From NCBI GenBank assembly GCA_017441505.1, contig JAFRXL010000043.1, positions 146,660 to 210,659 of the forward strand: a DNA stretch of 64,000 bases. The letters run 5' to 3'. The translations under genes were made by a program, and so were the position numbers. Below are positions 42,133 through 50,220 of this stretch, in pieces (position 1 is the stretch's first letter; every line of letters starts with the position of its first letter). The notes beneath the pieces were generated by a model that was not told the DNA's origin, made no database searches, and saw nothing but the letters and a program-made list of their open reading frames with translations. This stretch comes from Ruminococcus sp. Its GTDB lineage: Bacteria; Bacillota; Clostridia; Oscillospirales; Ruminococcaceae.

Positions 42133-43737
42133 ATGTATAAGATAGATAAACTTAACGAGCTTGCAAAGGTAGTTGCAGCTAAGAGAGCAGAAAATACTCC
42201 TCTTGAACCAAGAAGAATGACTGCTGAGGAAAAGGATGACCTTCTTGCTCACTTCCATCCGGATTACAAGCAGGATGAGTTCACAGTACTTTCAGCAGGC
42301 GTGAATAAGGGCGACAAAGTTCCTACACAGCTTGCAGAGCTTTTACAGGGCAAGAGCCGTATCAGTGCATCCGATGTTGACCTCAGCAATCCGGATTATG
42401 AAACTGATGTACTTATCATCGGCGGCGGCGGAGCAGGTGCATCCGCAGCTATCGAAGCAGACGAAGCAGGCGTTAAAGCTATGATCGTAACAAAGCTTCG
42501 TATCGGTGACGCAAATACAATGATGGCAGAAGGCGGAATACAGGCAGCTGATAAGCCAAATGATTCTCCGGCTATCCACTTCCTCGACGCTTTCGGCGGC
42601 GGACATTTTGCTGCAAAGCCTGAACTCGTAAAGAAGCTCGTAACCAAAGCTCCTGAGGCTATCCAGTGGCTCAACAAGCTCGGAGTTGAGTTCGATAAGG
42701 AAGCAGACGGAACAATGGTAACAACTCACGGCGGCGGTACATCACGCAAGAGAATGCACGCTGCAAAGGACTATTCCGGTGCGGAGATAATGCGTACTCT
42801 CCGTGACGAGGTGCTCAACAGAGGTATACCTGTTGTTGACTTTACCGCTGCGATAGAGATAATTCTTGATAAAGACGGCAAGGCTGCCGGTGCAGTGCTT
42901 ATGAATATGGAGACTAAGGAGCTGCTCGTTGCAAAGGCAAAGACAGTTATCATCGCAACAGGCGGTGCAGGACGTCTCCACTATCAGGGCTTCCCGACTT
43001 CAAACCACTACGGTGCAACAGCTGACGGACTTATCCTCGGCTACAGAGTCGGAGCAAAGCTCCTCTACGCTGATACACTTCAGTATCATCCGACAGGAAC
43101 AGGCTATCCGGAGCAGATATTCGGTGCACTGGTTACTGAGAAGGTACGTTCACTCGGAGCAAAGCTCGTTAATATCGACGGTGACGTTTTCATGCATCCG
43201 CTTGAGACTCGTGACGTTACTGCTGCTTCTATCATCCGTGAGTGTACAGAAAGGAATAAGGGTGTCGAGACAAATCTCGGTAAGGCAGTATGGCTCGATA
43301 CTCCAATGATAGAGTTAAAGCACGGCGAAGGAACTATCGAGAAGCGTATCCCTGCAATGATGAGAATGTTCGGTAAATACGGCATAGATATTCGCAAAGA
43401 ACCTATCCTCGTTTACCCGACACTTCACTATCAGAACGGCGGACTTGACATAACTGACGACTGTGCAACAGGAGTCGAGAATCTTTACGCAGCCGGTGAG
43501 GTCGCCGGAGGTATACACGGAAGAAACCGACTTATGGGCAACTCACTGCTTGATGTTATCGTATTCGGAAGAAATGCCGGTATCTACGCAGCTGCAAAGG
43601 CTAAGGATACTGCTTCACCGGAGGGGCTTACTCTTGACCATATCGAAAAGTTCAACAAAGAACTCGCAGAAGCAGGCGTAGCAGGTGAGACTGCATCACC
43701 AATGCTGCTTCCACATTACGCAAGAAAGTCAAAATAA
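42133..43737 (+). CDS. Soluble fumarate reductase/succinate dehydrogenase flavoprotein subunit
   Basis: The 534-aa product is an FAD-dependent member of the SdhA/FrdA/L-aspartate oxidase family: IIGGGGAGASAAIEADEAG (about 95-113), AEGGIQAADKPNDS, the substrate loop TTHGGGTSRKRMHAAKD, TLQYHPTG, the catalytic-Arg region (TERNKGVETNLGKAVWLD), and GGIHGRNRLMGNSLLDVIVFG near the C-terminus. It lacks most of the C-terminal domain of quinone-linked SdhA. With the Fe-S gene just upstream it forms a soluble two-subunit reductase, comparable in type to the thiol:fumarate reductase of methanogens. Expected reaction: fumarate to succinate. Confidence 0.85.
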   Translation: MYKIDKLNELAKVVAAKRAENTPLEPRRMTAEEKDDLLAHFHPDYKQDEFTVLSAGVNKGDKVPTQLAELLQGKSRISASDVDLSNPDYETDVLIIGGGGAGASAAIEADEAGVKAMIVTKLRIGDANTMMAEGGIQAADKPNDSPAIHFLDAFGGGHFAAKPELVKKLVTKAPEAIQWLNKLGVEFDKEADGTMVTTHGGGTSRKRMHAAKDYSGAEIMRTLRDEVLNRGIPVVDFTAAIEIILDKDGKAAGAVLMNMETKELLVAKAKTVIIATGGAGRLHYQGFPTSNHYGATADGLILGYRVGAKLLYADTLQYHPTGTGYPEQIFGALVTEKVRSLGAKLVNIDGDVFMHPLETRDVTAASIIRECTERNKGVETNLGKAVWLDTPMIELKHGEGTIEKRIPAMMRMFGKYGIDIRKEPILVYPTLHYQNGGLDITDDCATGVENLYAAGEVAGGIHGRNRLMGNSLLDVIVFGRNAGIYAAAKAKDTASPEGLTLDHIEKFNKELAEAGVAGETASPMLLPHYARKSK

Positions 43738-43801
43738 TGATAAACGGGACGCTCCGGCGTCCCGCTGTTACGTAATAAAAAGAAAGTTAGAGTGATAAAT
43801 A

Positions 43802-45043
43802 ATGGAATTATTTAATGGTATTCTGGCAGTAAAAGGAATAACATTCCTTATGTTTTCTGTGCTTGGGATTGCAGCTCTCGGATATATACTCGGCAGGGTC
43901 ACAATAAAGGGTATATCTCTTGGAACAGCAGGAGTTTTCCTTGTGGCACTCCTCTTCGGATGCATTTTCCACGAAGAACTCACCGGACAGCTTGTGACAA
44001 ACATAAAAGACGGAACAGGTTCGATAGTTGACAAAGTATCATTCGTAGATTCGGCATTGAAAATAGTCGATAATATCGGACTTATACTTTTTGTAACGGC
44101 AGTAGGATTTATTGCCGGACCAAATTTCTTCGGAAATTTCAAGAAGAATTTCAAATCTTATGTAGTTCTTGCAGTAATAATCATTTTCAGCGGCGGACTT
44201 GCCTGTGCCGGATGTATTGCAGTTGGCAGAAACTTCACAGACCTCAGCAATGATGAATTCACAGCACTTATGACTGGAATCCTTTCAGGTGCTCTTACAA
44301 GTACACCAGGATTTTCAGCTGCAAAGGATGCAGCTCCGGATTATCAGGGAGCAGTATCAGTAGGATATGGTATCGCCTATATTTTCGGAGTTCTCGGAGT
44401 AGTTCTCTTTGTGCAGATCATTCCAAAAATACTCGGAGCAAACATGGCAAAAGAGCGTGAATTGCTTGGTACTGCTGCAAAGAAAGCTGAGGCTAAAAAG
44501 AAAGAATCCAAACTTATACAAATGGATGATTTCGGAATAATGCCGTTTGCTCTTGCAGCAACTCTCGGAATTATTGTAGGAGCATTCAAGTTTAAGAATT
44601 TCTCACTTTCAACAACAGGAGGATGTCTCCTTGTTTCACTTCTGTTCGGTCATTTCGGAAAGATCGGAAAGGTCAATATTATGCCAAAAGACACAACTCT
44701 CAAGGTTTTCAGAGAGCTTGGACTTATGCTTTTCCTCATAGGTGCGGGCGTGTCCGGCGGAGCAAAGTTTGCTGAGTATTTCAAGGCAATTTATTTTGTG
44801 TATGGAATAATAATGACAATAGTACCTATGGTGCTTGGATTCCTTTTTGCGAAATACGTCCTCAAACTAAGCCTTCTCAACAACCTCGGTTCAATTACCG
44901 GAGGCATGACATCAACTCCGGCACTGGGAACACTTATCAGTACAGCAGGAACAGAAAATGTTGCATCAGCATATGCCGCAACATATCCTGTAGCACTTAT
45001 CTCAGTAGTTCTCGTATCTCAGTTTTTGATAATGCTATTTTAG
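43802..45043 (+). CDS. AspT/YbjL-type (AAEX) antiporter lacking central RCK domains
   Basis: The 413-aa membrane protein is an internal duplication with the AAEX hallmark in both halves: SGALTSTPGFSAAKDA and GGMTSTPALGTLISTAGTEN, the latter followed by AYAATYPVAL. About ten membrane segments are visible. The hydrophilic centre (about 217-240, KKAEAKKKESK) is short; typical members of ~550 aa carry two TrkA-C domains there. Family members exchange aspartate/alanine or export succinate (SucE of Corynebacterium). Its place 64 bp after the fumarate reductase gene suggests dicarboxylate export. Confidence 0.8.
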   Translation: MELFNGILAVKGITFLMFSVLGIAALGYILGRVTIKGISLGTAGVFLVALLFGCIFHEELTGQLVTNIKDGTGSIVDKVSFVDSALKIVDNIGLILFVTAVGFIAGPNFFGNFKKNFKSYVVLAVIIIFSGGLACAGCIAVGRNFTDLSNDEFTALMTGILSGALTSTPGFSAAKDAAPDYQGAVSVGYGIAYIFGVLGVVLFVQIIPKILGANMAKERELLGTAAKKAEAKKKESKLIQMDDFGIMPFALAATLGIIVGAFKFKNFSLSTTGGCLLVSLLFGHFGKIGKVNIMPKDTTLKVFRELGLMLFLIGAGVSGGAKFAEYFKAIYFVYGIIMTIVPMVLGFLFAKYVLKLSLLNNLGSITGGMTSTPALGTLISTAGTENVASAYAATYPVALISVVLVSQFLIMLF

Positions 45044-45049
45044 CCTCAG

Positions 45050-45077
45050 AGCCGTTCCTGTTCGGGAACGGCTTTTG
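45050..45077 (+). terminator. Terminator after the AAEX transporter
   Basis: AGCCGTTCC (45050-45058) pairs with GGAACGGCT (45065-45073), followed by TTTGTT. This is the first convincing terminator after fumC, so the cluster could be one ~11-kb transcript. Confidence 0.75.
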
Positions 45078-45215
45078 TTATATATGCATAATAAAATCAG
45101 TACTGATTTGTGCAATCATACAAAGATGAAACTTTAATCGTCTTTTTTGCCAATCAAAAAACACTTGTTTATGAAAGAACGCAGAGTTCTGATAAAACAA
45201 TGGAGGTAGAAAATA

Positions 45216-46832
45216 ATGAAAAAAATTTCATCTTTAATTCTTGCTTTAACTTTTATCGTCAGTGCAGTATCGTGTGACGTTAAGGTCAATGGTTCATCAA
45301 GCAGCGATACAGCACTTGTATCTGTGGAAGCGTCAGAGCAGACTAAACTCACTAATCATATGACGGAAAAAGAACGCAGTATGGTCAAAGTCGGAAAGCT
45401 GACCGTATTCGACCACGAGATGAATAATGATGGAAAAATTGTTCCCGATGACGGTATCTACTTTGAAATATGGAGTTCAAATGATTGGATAGAGTATTAT
45501 AAGCACTACCGAGAAAATTATCCTGATGATAAAAGTATGACCGATCATGACATTGAAGAAGTATTAAAAGATTATTCAGAAAATCCTTCACCTGACATGA
45601 TAACAAATATTTATATAGGCGGTGAACCGGTATTTACGTTCGGTGCAGAACCTCAGTTAGGATATGACGGCGGAGAAATTACGATACAGAAGCAGCCTCC
45701 GGTAAGCATTTTAACTGAAGAAAATGGAGATATTGATTATATCGATGAAAATGGCGATCACTTAACTGAGGAGGAATACAATAAAATCATTGACGAATTT
45801 TATGCTGAGAAACATGAGCTGACCTTTAAAAATTTTGAAGAATTAAAGCCTTATTTGCATGAAACAATAGAAAAGGGAGCTAAAAATGTCCAGATGCCCA
45901 CACCTAAAATGGAGGATAATTATGAAAAGACAGTGAAGGCATGGGAAGCGGTGATAAATAATTCTTACAAAACAGTGCCGGCAGGTACAATGCAAAAATT
46001 GGTGAAAGCAGAACAAAATTCTGAAAAAGGCTGGGAGATAGATCACGAAAAAATAATGGCTATCGAGCCGTATGTCAAAGAATATAATATCTACGATGAA
46101 CAGCTTGACACAAATTTTGTAGTTCACGTAACTCTCCCGCCAGACTTTGATCCGGAAAAAACTTACCCTGCATACGTTCTCACTGATGCTGTATGGCGAT
46201 TCAATAACTGTGCCGATATGCGTAAAGCTATGGAGGAGGGGAAGGCTGATGATGTTATCCTTGTAAGCATTGGCTATGACTATTCTATAGACGGTTCAAA
46301 TGATGAGTACAGGATAAAATATTTCTGTGACCGCTGTGAGGATTTTCTCAGCTTCATCACAGATGACCTTATGCCGTATCTTGGAGAGGAATATAATATA
46401 GACAACAGTAATTCGACATTGTTTGGTCACTCACTTGGCGGAACTTTTGCACACTATGCTGCGTTTAACTCAGATAAGTTTGATAACCAGCCATTTGGCA
46501 ATTACATTATAGGAAGTCCGGCATTCTGGTCACCGGGATTTCTCCCATATACTGACGGTGACGAATTCAAGAGAGAGTACGGCTACTTCGACCGCAATGA
46601 CAGCTTTGACAAGAAGCTTTTTATTTGCGGAGGAGCTGACGAAGATCCGGTATATGATGCTTACTACGGTGAAAATGACTCAACACTTGAAGGTATCCAG
46701 CATCTTATGGAGAGACTTGAAAGTTACGGCGTGACTACAGCAGAGTGCAAGATATATCCTGATTCTCAGCACTATCAGTTCATACCGGAAATGCTTGTAG
46801 AAGTCCTTGAAAAGTATTATCCTGCATCATGA
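45216..46832 (+). CDS. Putative lipoprotein esterase (esterase D-type alpha/beta hydrolase)
   Basis: The 538-aa product begins with a signal sequence ending SAVSCD, a possible lipobox. Residues about 35-270 are acidic and not assigned. The C-terminal ~270 residues form an alpha/beta hydrolase of the putative esterase family: LMPYLGEEYNID followed by the nucleophile elbow FGHSLGGTFAHYA, then an acid region (FICGGADEDPVYD) and a His in DSQHYQFIP. Relatives include CE1 feruloyl/acetyl esterases and siderophore esterases; a plant cell wall substrate is plausible but not shown. GGAGG precedes the ATG. No dockerin is seen. Confidence 0.75.
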   Translation: MKKISSLILALTFIVSAVSCDVKVNGSSSSDTALVSVEASEQTKLTNHMTEKERSMVKVGKLTVFDHEMNNDGKIVPDDGIYFEIWSSNDWIEYYKHYRENYPDDKSMTDHDIEEVLKDYSENPSPDMITNIYIGGEPVFTFGAEPQLGYDGGEITIQKQPPVSILTEENGDIDYIDENGDHLTEEEYNKIIDEFYAEKHELTFKNFEELKPYLHETIEKGAKNVQMPTPKMEDNYEKTVKAWEAVINNSYKTVPAGTMQKLVKAEQNSEKGWEIDHEKIMAIEPYVKEYNIYDEQLDTNFVVHVTLPPDFDPEKTYPAYVLTDAVWRFNNCADMRKAMEEGKADDVILVSIGYDYSIDGSNDEYRIKYFCDRCEDFLSFITDDLMPYLGEEYNIDNSNSTLFGHSLGGTFAHYAAFNSDKFDNQPFGNYIIGSPAFWSPGFLPYTDGDEFKREYGYFDRNDSFDKKLFICGGADEDPVYDAYYGENDSTLEGIQHLMERLESYGVTTAECKIYPDSQHYQFIPEMLVEVLEKYYPAS

Positions 46833-46848
46833 CGCAACAGCAGGTTGC

Positions 46849-46876
46849 TTGCATTTTCGCTCAGAAATGGTATAAT
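46849..46876 (+). promoter_or_regulatory. Promoter of the HTH/zinc-ribbon gene
   Basis: TTGCAT (46849-46854), 16-bp spacer, TATAAT (46871-46876). Confidence 0.55.
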
Positions 46877-46899
46877 GTATTCAGGAGGTGATGATCCTT

Positions 46900-47340
46900 A
46901 TGGATACAAAAGAAATTATACTTGATCTAAGAACGAAAAAAGGACTCTCACAGGATGAACTTGCACAGAAGGTATATGTCACCCGACAAGCAGTATCACG
47001 CTGGGAAAACGGCGAAACAGTACCTAATACCGAAACGCTTAAACTGCTCTCTAAGCTGTTTGACGTGTCGATAAATACATTGCTCGGAGAGCCGAGAAAG
47101 CTGATATGTCAGTGCTGTGGTATGCCTCTTGACGATACTACAATAAGTAAAGAGCCGGACGGCGAATTTAATGAGGAGTACTGCAAGTGGTGCTACACTG
47201 ACGGAAAGTTCACTTACACCAGTATGGAGCAGCTCAAAGAATTCATGATAGGTCATATGTCCAACGAGCAGTGGAAGCCGGAGGAAGTGAAGACTTATCT
47301 TGACGGATTTCTCCCAAAACTCGCACACTGGAAAAAATAA
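46900..47340 (+). CDS. XRE-family HTH regulator with C-terminal zinc ribbon
   Basis: The 146-aa product has a Cro/CI-type helix-turn-helix (LSQDELAQKVYVTRQAVSRW, about residues 15-34). It is followed by a four-cysteine zinc-ribbon domain (CQCCGMPL, CKWCYTDGKFTY) with an HMSNEQW helix typical of the zf-ribbon family in Firmicutes. The AGGAGG site fits the ATG at 46900 better than the GTG 12 nt upstream. The target is unknown. It stands alone with its own promoter and terminator. Confidence 0.8.
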   Translation: MDTKEIILDLRTKKGLSQDELAQKVYVTRQAVSRWENGETVPNTETLKLLSKLFDVSINTLLGEPRKLICQCCGMPLDDTTISKEPDGEFNEEYCKWCYTDGKFTYTSMEQLKEFMIGHMSNEQWKPEEVKTYLDGFLPKLAHWKK

Positions 47341-47345
47341 AACAA

Positions 47346-47387
47346 AGCCCGAAAGCGAATCTGATGAAACGCTTTCGGGCTGTATTT
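47346..47387. terminator. Terminator between convergent genes
   Basis: Perfect 12-bp stem, AGCCCGAAAGCG (47346-47357) with CGCTTTCGGGCT (47370-47381), followed by GTATTT. Confidence 0.8.
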
Positions 47388-47403
47388 ATACATATAACAG
47401 AAG

Positions 47404-47859
47404 CTACATTCCCATGTATTTATGAAATCCATGCTGTTTGTTTTCAATATCGAAAATTTCAATGTAGGGAATTTTATCTTTATAGACCCAACATTCGATA
47501 AATAAAGGTTTTACAACAAAAAGCCGTTCATTATCCAAAGATGTATAAGCATCGTATGAGCCTTTGAAACATTCTTCAAATATACTACAGAAAGCTGCAT
47601 TATTTAAAGGGTGACCTATTTCTTCGCATATTCCTTCAATTTGCATATTATCTATACATAGTGCAACATTTTTATTGCTCATAAGCTGATGATATTTTCT
47701 AAATGTTTTATCCGTTTGAAAATAAAATCTGCCGTCTATCTGTACAACGCTCATCATTCTTGACGAGACTTTATCATTTTCTGATGTTGAAAGAACCATT
47801 TTTCTTCCTTTGCCAAAATGAGAAAGGAAAGTTAGAAATTTATCATGAAATGATGTCAT
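47404..47859 (-). CDS. Pyridoxamine 5'-phosphate oxidase-like flavin-binding protein
   Basis: The 151-aa product has the split-barrel fold pattern of the PNPOx-like family: MVLSTSENDKVSSRMMSVV, FYFQTDKTFRKYHQL and NKNVALCIDNMQIEG. Such proteins bind FMN, F420 or heme and often reduce small molecules; this one is not specific enough to assign. It lies 5 nt after pyrE on the same strand, so it is probably the last gene of the pyrE transcript. Confidence 0.75.
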   Translation of the reverse strand: MTSFHDKFLTFLSHFGKGRKMVLSTSENDKVSSRMMSVVQIDGRFYFQTDKTFRKYHQLMSNKNVALCIDNMQIEGICEEIGHPLNNAAFCSIFEECFKGSYDAYTSLDNERLFVVKPLFIECWVYKDKIPYIEIFDIENKQHGFHKYMGM

Positions 47860-47864
47860 ATTTA

Positions 47865-48518
47865 TTATTTAACACCGTAAGTCTCTCTGTATTCGAGCAT
47901 CTTATCAAGATATTCCTTACCCGGAACAATATCGTTCTTAATGGCATCGATAATGTCTTCCATGGTAACGATAGGGTAAACAGTAACACCGAAGTCACGT
48001 TTAACTTCCTGAACAGCAGAGAGCTCGCCGGTACCTTTTTCCATACGGTCAACAGTAATTACCATGCCTGTAACATTTACATCCGCAGCAGTCATAAGCT
48101 TAGGCATTGACTCACGGAGGGCCTTACCGGAGGTCATAACGTCATCAATGATAACGACTTTTTCGCCGTCTGTAAGAGTTTTTCCTACGAACATACCGCC
48201 CTCGCCGTGGTCTTTAGCTTCTTTACGGTCAAAGCAGTAAGAAATGTCAACGCCGAATTTATTGCTGAGAGCAACAACAGCTGAAACAGCAAGTGGGACA
48301 CCCTTATATGCAGGTCCGAAGAGAGTGTCTACAGGGATATTGTTCTCGTGGATGCATTCTGCATAATATTCACCGAGCTTAGCAAGCTGAGCACCTGTTT
48401 TGTAATTTCCGCAGTTGATGAAATATGGAGCTTTTCTGCCGCTTTTCAGTGTGAATTCACCGAAAGTAAGTACGCCGCAGTCGACCATAAATTTGATAAA
48501 GCTTTCTTTGTAAGTCAT
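47865..48518 (-). CDS. pyrE: Orotate phosphoribosyltransferase
   Basis: Cytoplasmic enzyme joining orotate with PRPP to give orotidine 5'-phosphate in pyrimidine synthesis. The PRPP motif VVIIDDVMTSGKALRES is intact, and FTLKSGRKAPYFINCG binds orotate. The ATG at 48518 has CGGAGG 7 nt upstream; a more upstream start adds a tail not typical of the family. The 217-aa length is normal. No other pyrimidine gene is in the window. Confidence 0.93.
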   Translation of the reverse strand: MTYKESFIKFMVDCGVLTFGEFTLKSGRKAPYFINCGNYKTGAQLAKLGEYYAECIHENNIPVDTLFGPAYKGVPLAVSAVVALSNKFGVDISYCFDRKEAKDHGEGGMFVGKTLTDGEKVVIIDDVMTSGKALRESMPKLMTAADVNVTGMVITVDRMEKGTGELSAVQEVKRDFGVTVYPIVTMEDIIDAIKNDIVPGKEYLDKMLEYRETYGVK

Positions 48519-48566
48519 AATACAACCTCCGTTAGGATTAATTAAACTGCACAAGCAGTAAAAAAC

Positions 48567-48920
48567 TTATTTTTTTACGAATGCAAATCCGCATTTCGGA
48601 CAGCGTGGGTAATCTATATCCATATCGAATCCGCAGACCGGACAGCTTTTCAGTGGGAGCCTGTCGATGTCATCATCGAGGTCTTTGTTGAAGCTTCCGG
48701 CAAAATTGACCGGTTTAGTGAAGCGGAAGATACCTGTCATAGCACCGCATTCAGGACAGTAGAAGCCCGTAGTCCTGTCAAGAGGCGTTTCGCAGTACTG
48801 CACGTTATTCTTATAAAATGCAGCAACAGGATAAGCACGGTATATCCCCTTATCAGTGCTGTGCTGTTCCATTCTGAATTCGCCCTGCATCATTTCACTG
48901 CCGCAGAATCCACATATCAT
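48567..48920 (-). CDS. Double zinc-ribbon hypothetical protein
   Basis: The start at 48920 follows GGGGGTG; a longer frame to 49019 includes an unlikely hydrophobic leader. The 117-aa product has three CxxC pairs and one more: CGFCG at the N-terminus, CPECG in the middle, CPVCG and CPKCG at the C-terminus. These make two zinc ribbons. No enzymatic motif is visible. It is 48 nt upstream of pyrE on the same strand and may be cotranscribed. Confidence 0.65.
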   Translation of the reverse strand: MICGFCGSEMMQGEFRMEQHSTDKGIYRAYPVAAFYKNNVQYCETPLDRTTGFYCPECGAMTGIFRFTKPVNFAGSFNKDLDDDIDRLPLKSCPVCGFDMDIDYPRCPKCGFAFVKK

Positions 48921-49035
48921 AATGATGACACCCCCAAAAGAAATATTGAACATATATATTATACAACATTTTTTACTGCAATGCAAGAGTATATATTTTG
49001 ACATAATAAAAATCTGCACAAAAAATAAAAAACCT

Positions 49036-49064
49036 CTTGCAAATATGAGTAAGAGAGGTTATAA
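49036..49064 (+). promoter_or_regulatory. Promoter of the SGNH-like membrane protein gene
   Basis: TTGCAA (49036-49041), 17-bp spacer, TATAAT (49059-49064). A stem (AACCTCTT with AAGAGAGGTT) spans the spacer and could affect expression. Confidence 0.6.
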
Positions 49065-49111
49065 TATATAAGATGGCATTGTGCCGAAAGTAAAAATAAT
49101 AAGGAGTTCTT

Positions 49112-49972
49112 ATGAGTAAAAAAGGAACAGTCCACCATATATCGAGTAAAAAACGCAGCCGTCCGAAGGTGAGATTCAACTTCTGGGTGCTGGTGATAAT
49201 TTTTGTAATATCATTCGGAGCTTGTTTCGGTTTATATATGTTAGCTGCCAACACTCACGATGACTTTTTGGATGATGACGATAAGTCGTCGTCGGCAGTA
49301 CAGGAAGTCGGTGGTGACGGCGAGGATAAACAGGATGCAACAGCTGCAACGGATGCAGATACAGCAGCAGAAGCTGCTCCTCAGGTTAACATAACAAATC
49401 CTGTACCGCAGTCGGAAGCTGTCGATGAGTCATATTTTGATAATACCTGCATTATAACCGACTCAACACTTTTAGATATAGCATCTTACACTAATTTAAA
49501 GGATGTCATCGGAAGTGCCGAACTTAACGCTTCAAACTGCACCAGTTTACAGATAACTTCCGCATACGGAGTGGTAACTGCAATAGAAACAGTCCAGCTG
49601 AAGAAGCCTGCAAACCTTTATATAATGCTTGGCAGCGATATTGGATCAGCTGAGATCGATGCTATGATAGCAGCATACACCGATCTTGTAGACAGCGTCC
49701 ACAGCTACCTCAAAGATACAAAGATATACGTTATGCAGCTCCCACCGGTCGCATATGACACTGAGACTGTGACTAACGCACGTATAGACGAATATAACAG
49801 CAAGCTTCTTGCCATGGCTACTAATTCCGGAGTTTATTGCATTGATACAAACGTTGTTCTGAAATCAGCAGAAGGAACACTTGCACCGGAGTACTGGTCA
49901 GCTGAAGAAGGAAAAATGACTGAGGCTGCATATAAGGCTATAAGCGATTATATAAGAACACATATAGCATAA
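49112..49972 (+). CDS. Membrane-anchored degenerate SGNH-like protein
   Basis: The 286-aa product has a basic N-terminus, one membrane segment (about 25-46), an acidic Ala/Asp/Ser-rich linker, and a ~185-residue extracellular domain. The domain follows the SGNH hydrolase plan: a first block IITDSTLLD where GDS is expected, NLYIMLGSDIG where GTND is expected, QLPPV, and a final block EEGKMTEAAYKAISDYI where DGxHLxxxGY is expected. The His of the last block is missing and the GTND Asn is lost. It is probably a non-catalytic binding protein. Confidence 0.65.
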   Translation: MSKKGTVHHISSKKRSRPKVRFNFWVLVIIFVISFGACFGLYMLAANTHDDFLDDDDKSSSAVQEVGGDGEDKQDATAATDADTAAEAAPQVNITNPVPQSEAVDESYFDNTCIITDSTLLDIASYTNLKDVIGSAELNASNCTSLQITSAYGVVTAIETVQLKKPANLYIMLGSDIGSAEIDAMIAAYTDLVDSVHSYLKDTKIYVMQLPPVAYDTETVTNARIDEYNSKLLAMATNSGVYCIDTNVVLKSAEGTLAPEYWSAEEGKMTEAAYKAISDYIRTHIA

Positions 49973-49979
49973 CACTGAA

Positions 49980-50014
49980 TGTGTACCACAATATATTGTG
50001 GTACACATTTTTTT
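49980..50014 (+). terminator. Terminator with a NrdR-box-like core
   Basis: Perfect 14-bp inverted repeat (49980-49993 with 49994-50007) followed by seven T. Its centre, CCACAATATATTGTGG, resembles the NrdR operator consensus. It may therefore act both as terminator and as a distal operator for nrdD. Confidence 0.75.
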
Positions 50015-50134
50015 GATGTATAGTTTGTTTTATAATCTTTTATGATAGGTAAAAATTATTTTTTTAATAAATATTTGTGAGTATTCGCATATATAACAGA
50101 GAAAAGTGTTGAGTTGATTCGTTATTATATACAA

Positions 50135-50203
50135 TTGACTTTGATGCTGTTATGCATTATACTAATATATGAAGAAAAAGAAAGAGACACAATATATAGT
50201 GGT
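50135..50203 (+). promoter_or_regulatory. nrdD promoter with candidate NrdR box
   Basis: TTGACT (50135-50140), 17-bp spacer, TATACT (50158-50163). ACACAATATATAGTGG at 50187-50202 matches the NrdR box pattern ACACWATATATWGTGT closely. It lies in the early leader, where a bound repressor would block transcription. A GGAGGT ribosome site follows. Confidence 0.6.
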
Positions 50204-50220
50204 TGGAGGTAAAGTGCTAA

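Noticed and set aside
43743-43765. Hairpin GGGACGC/GCGTCCC after the fumarate reductase gene as a terminator
   Set aside because: There is no T tract on the plus strand; it may be a processing or attenuation element, so the transporter is kept as a possible operon member.
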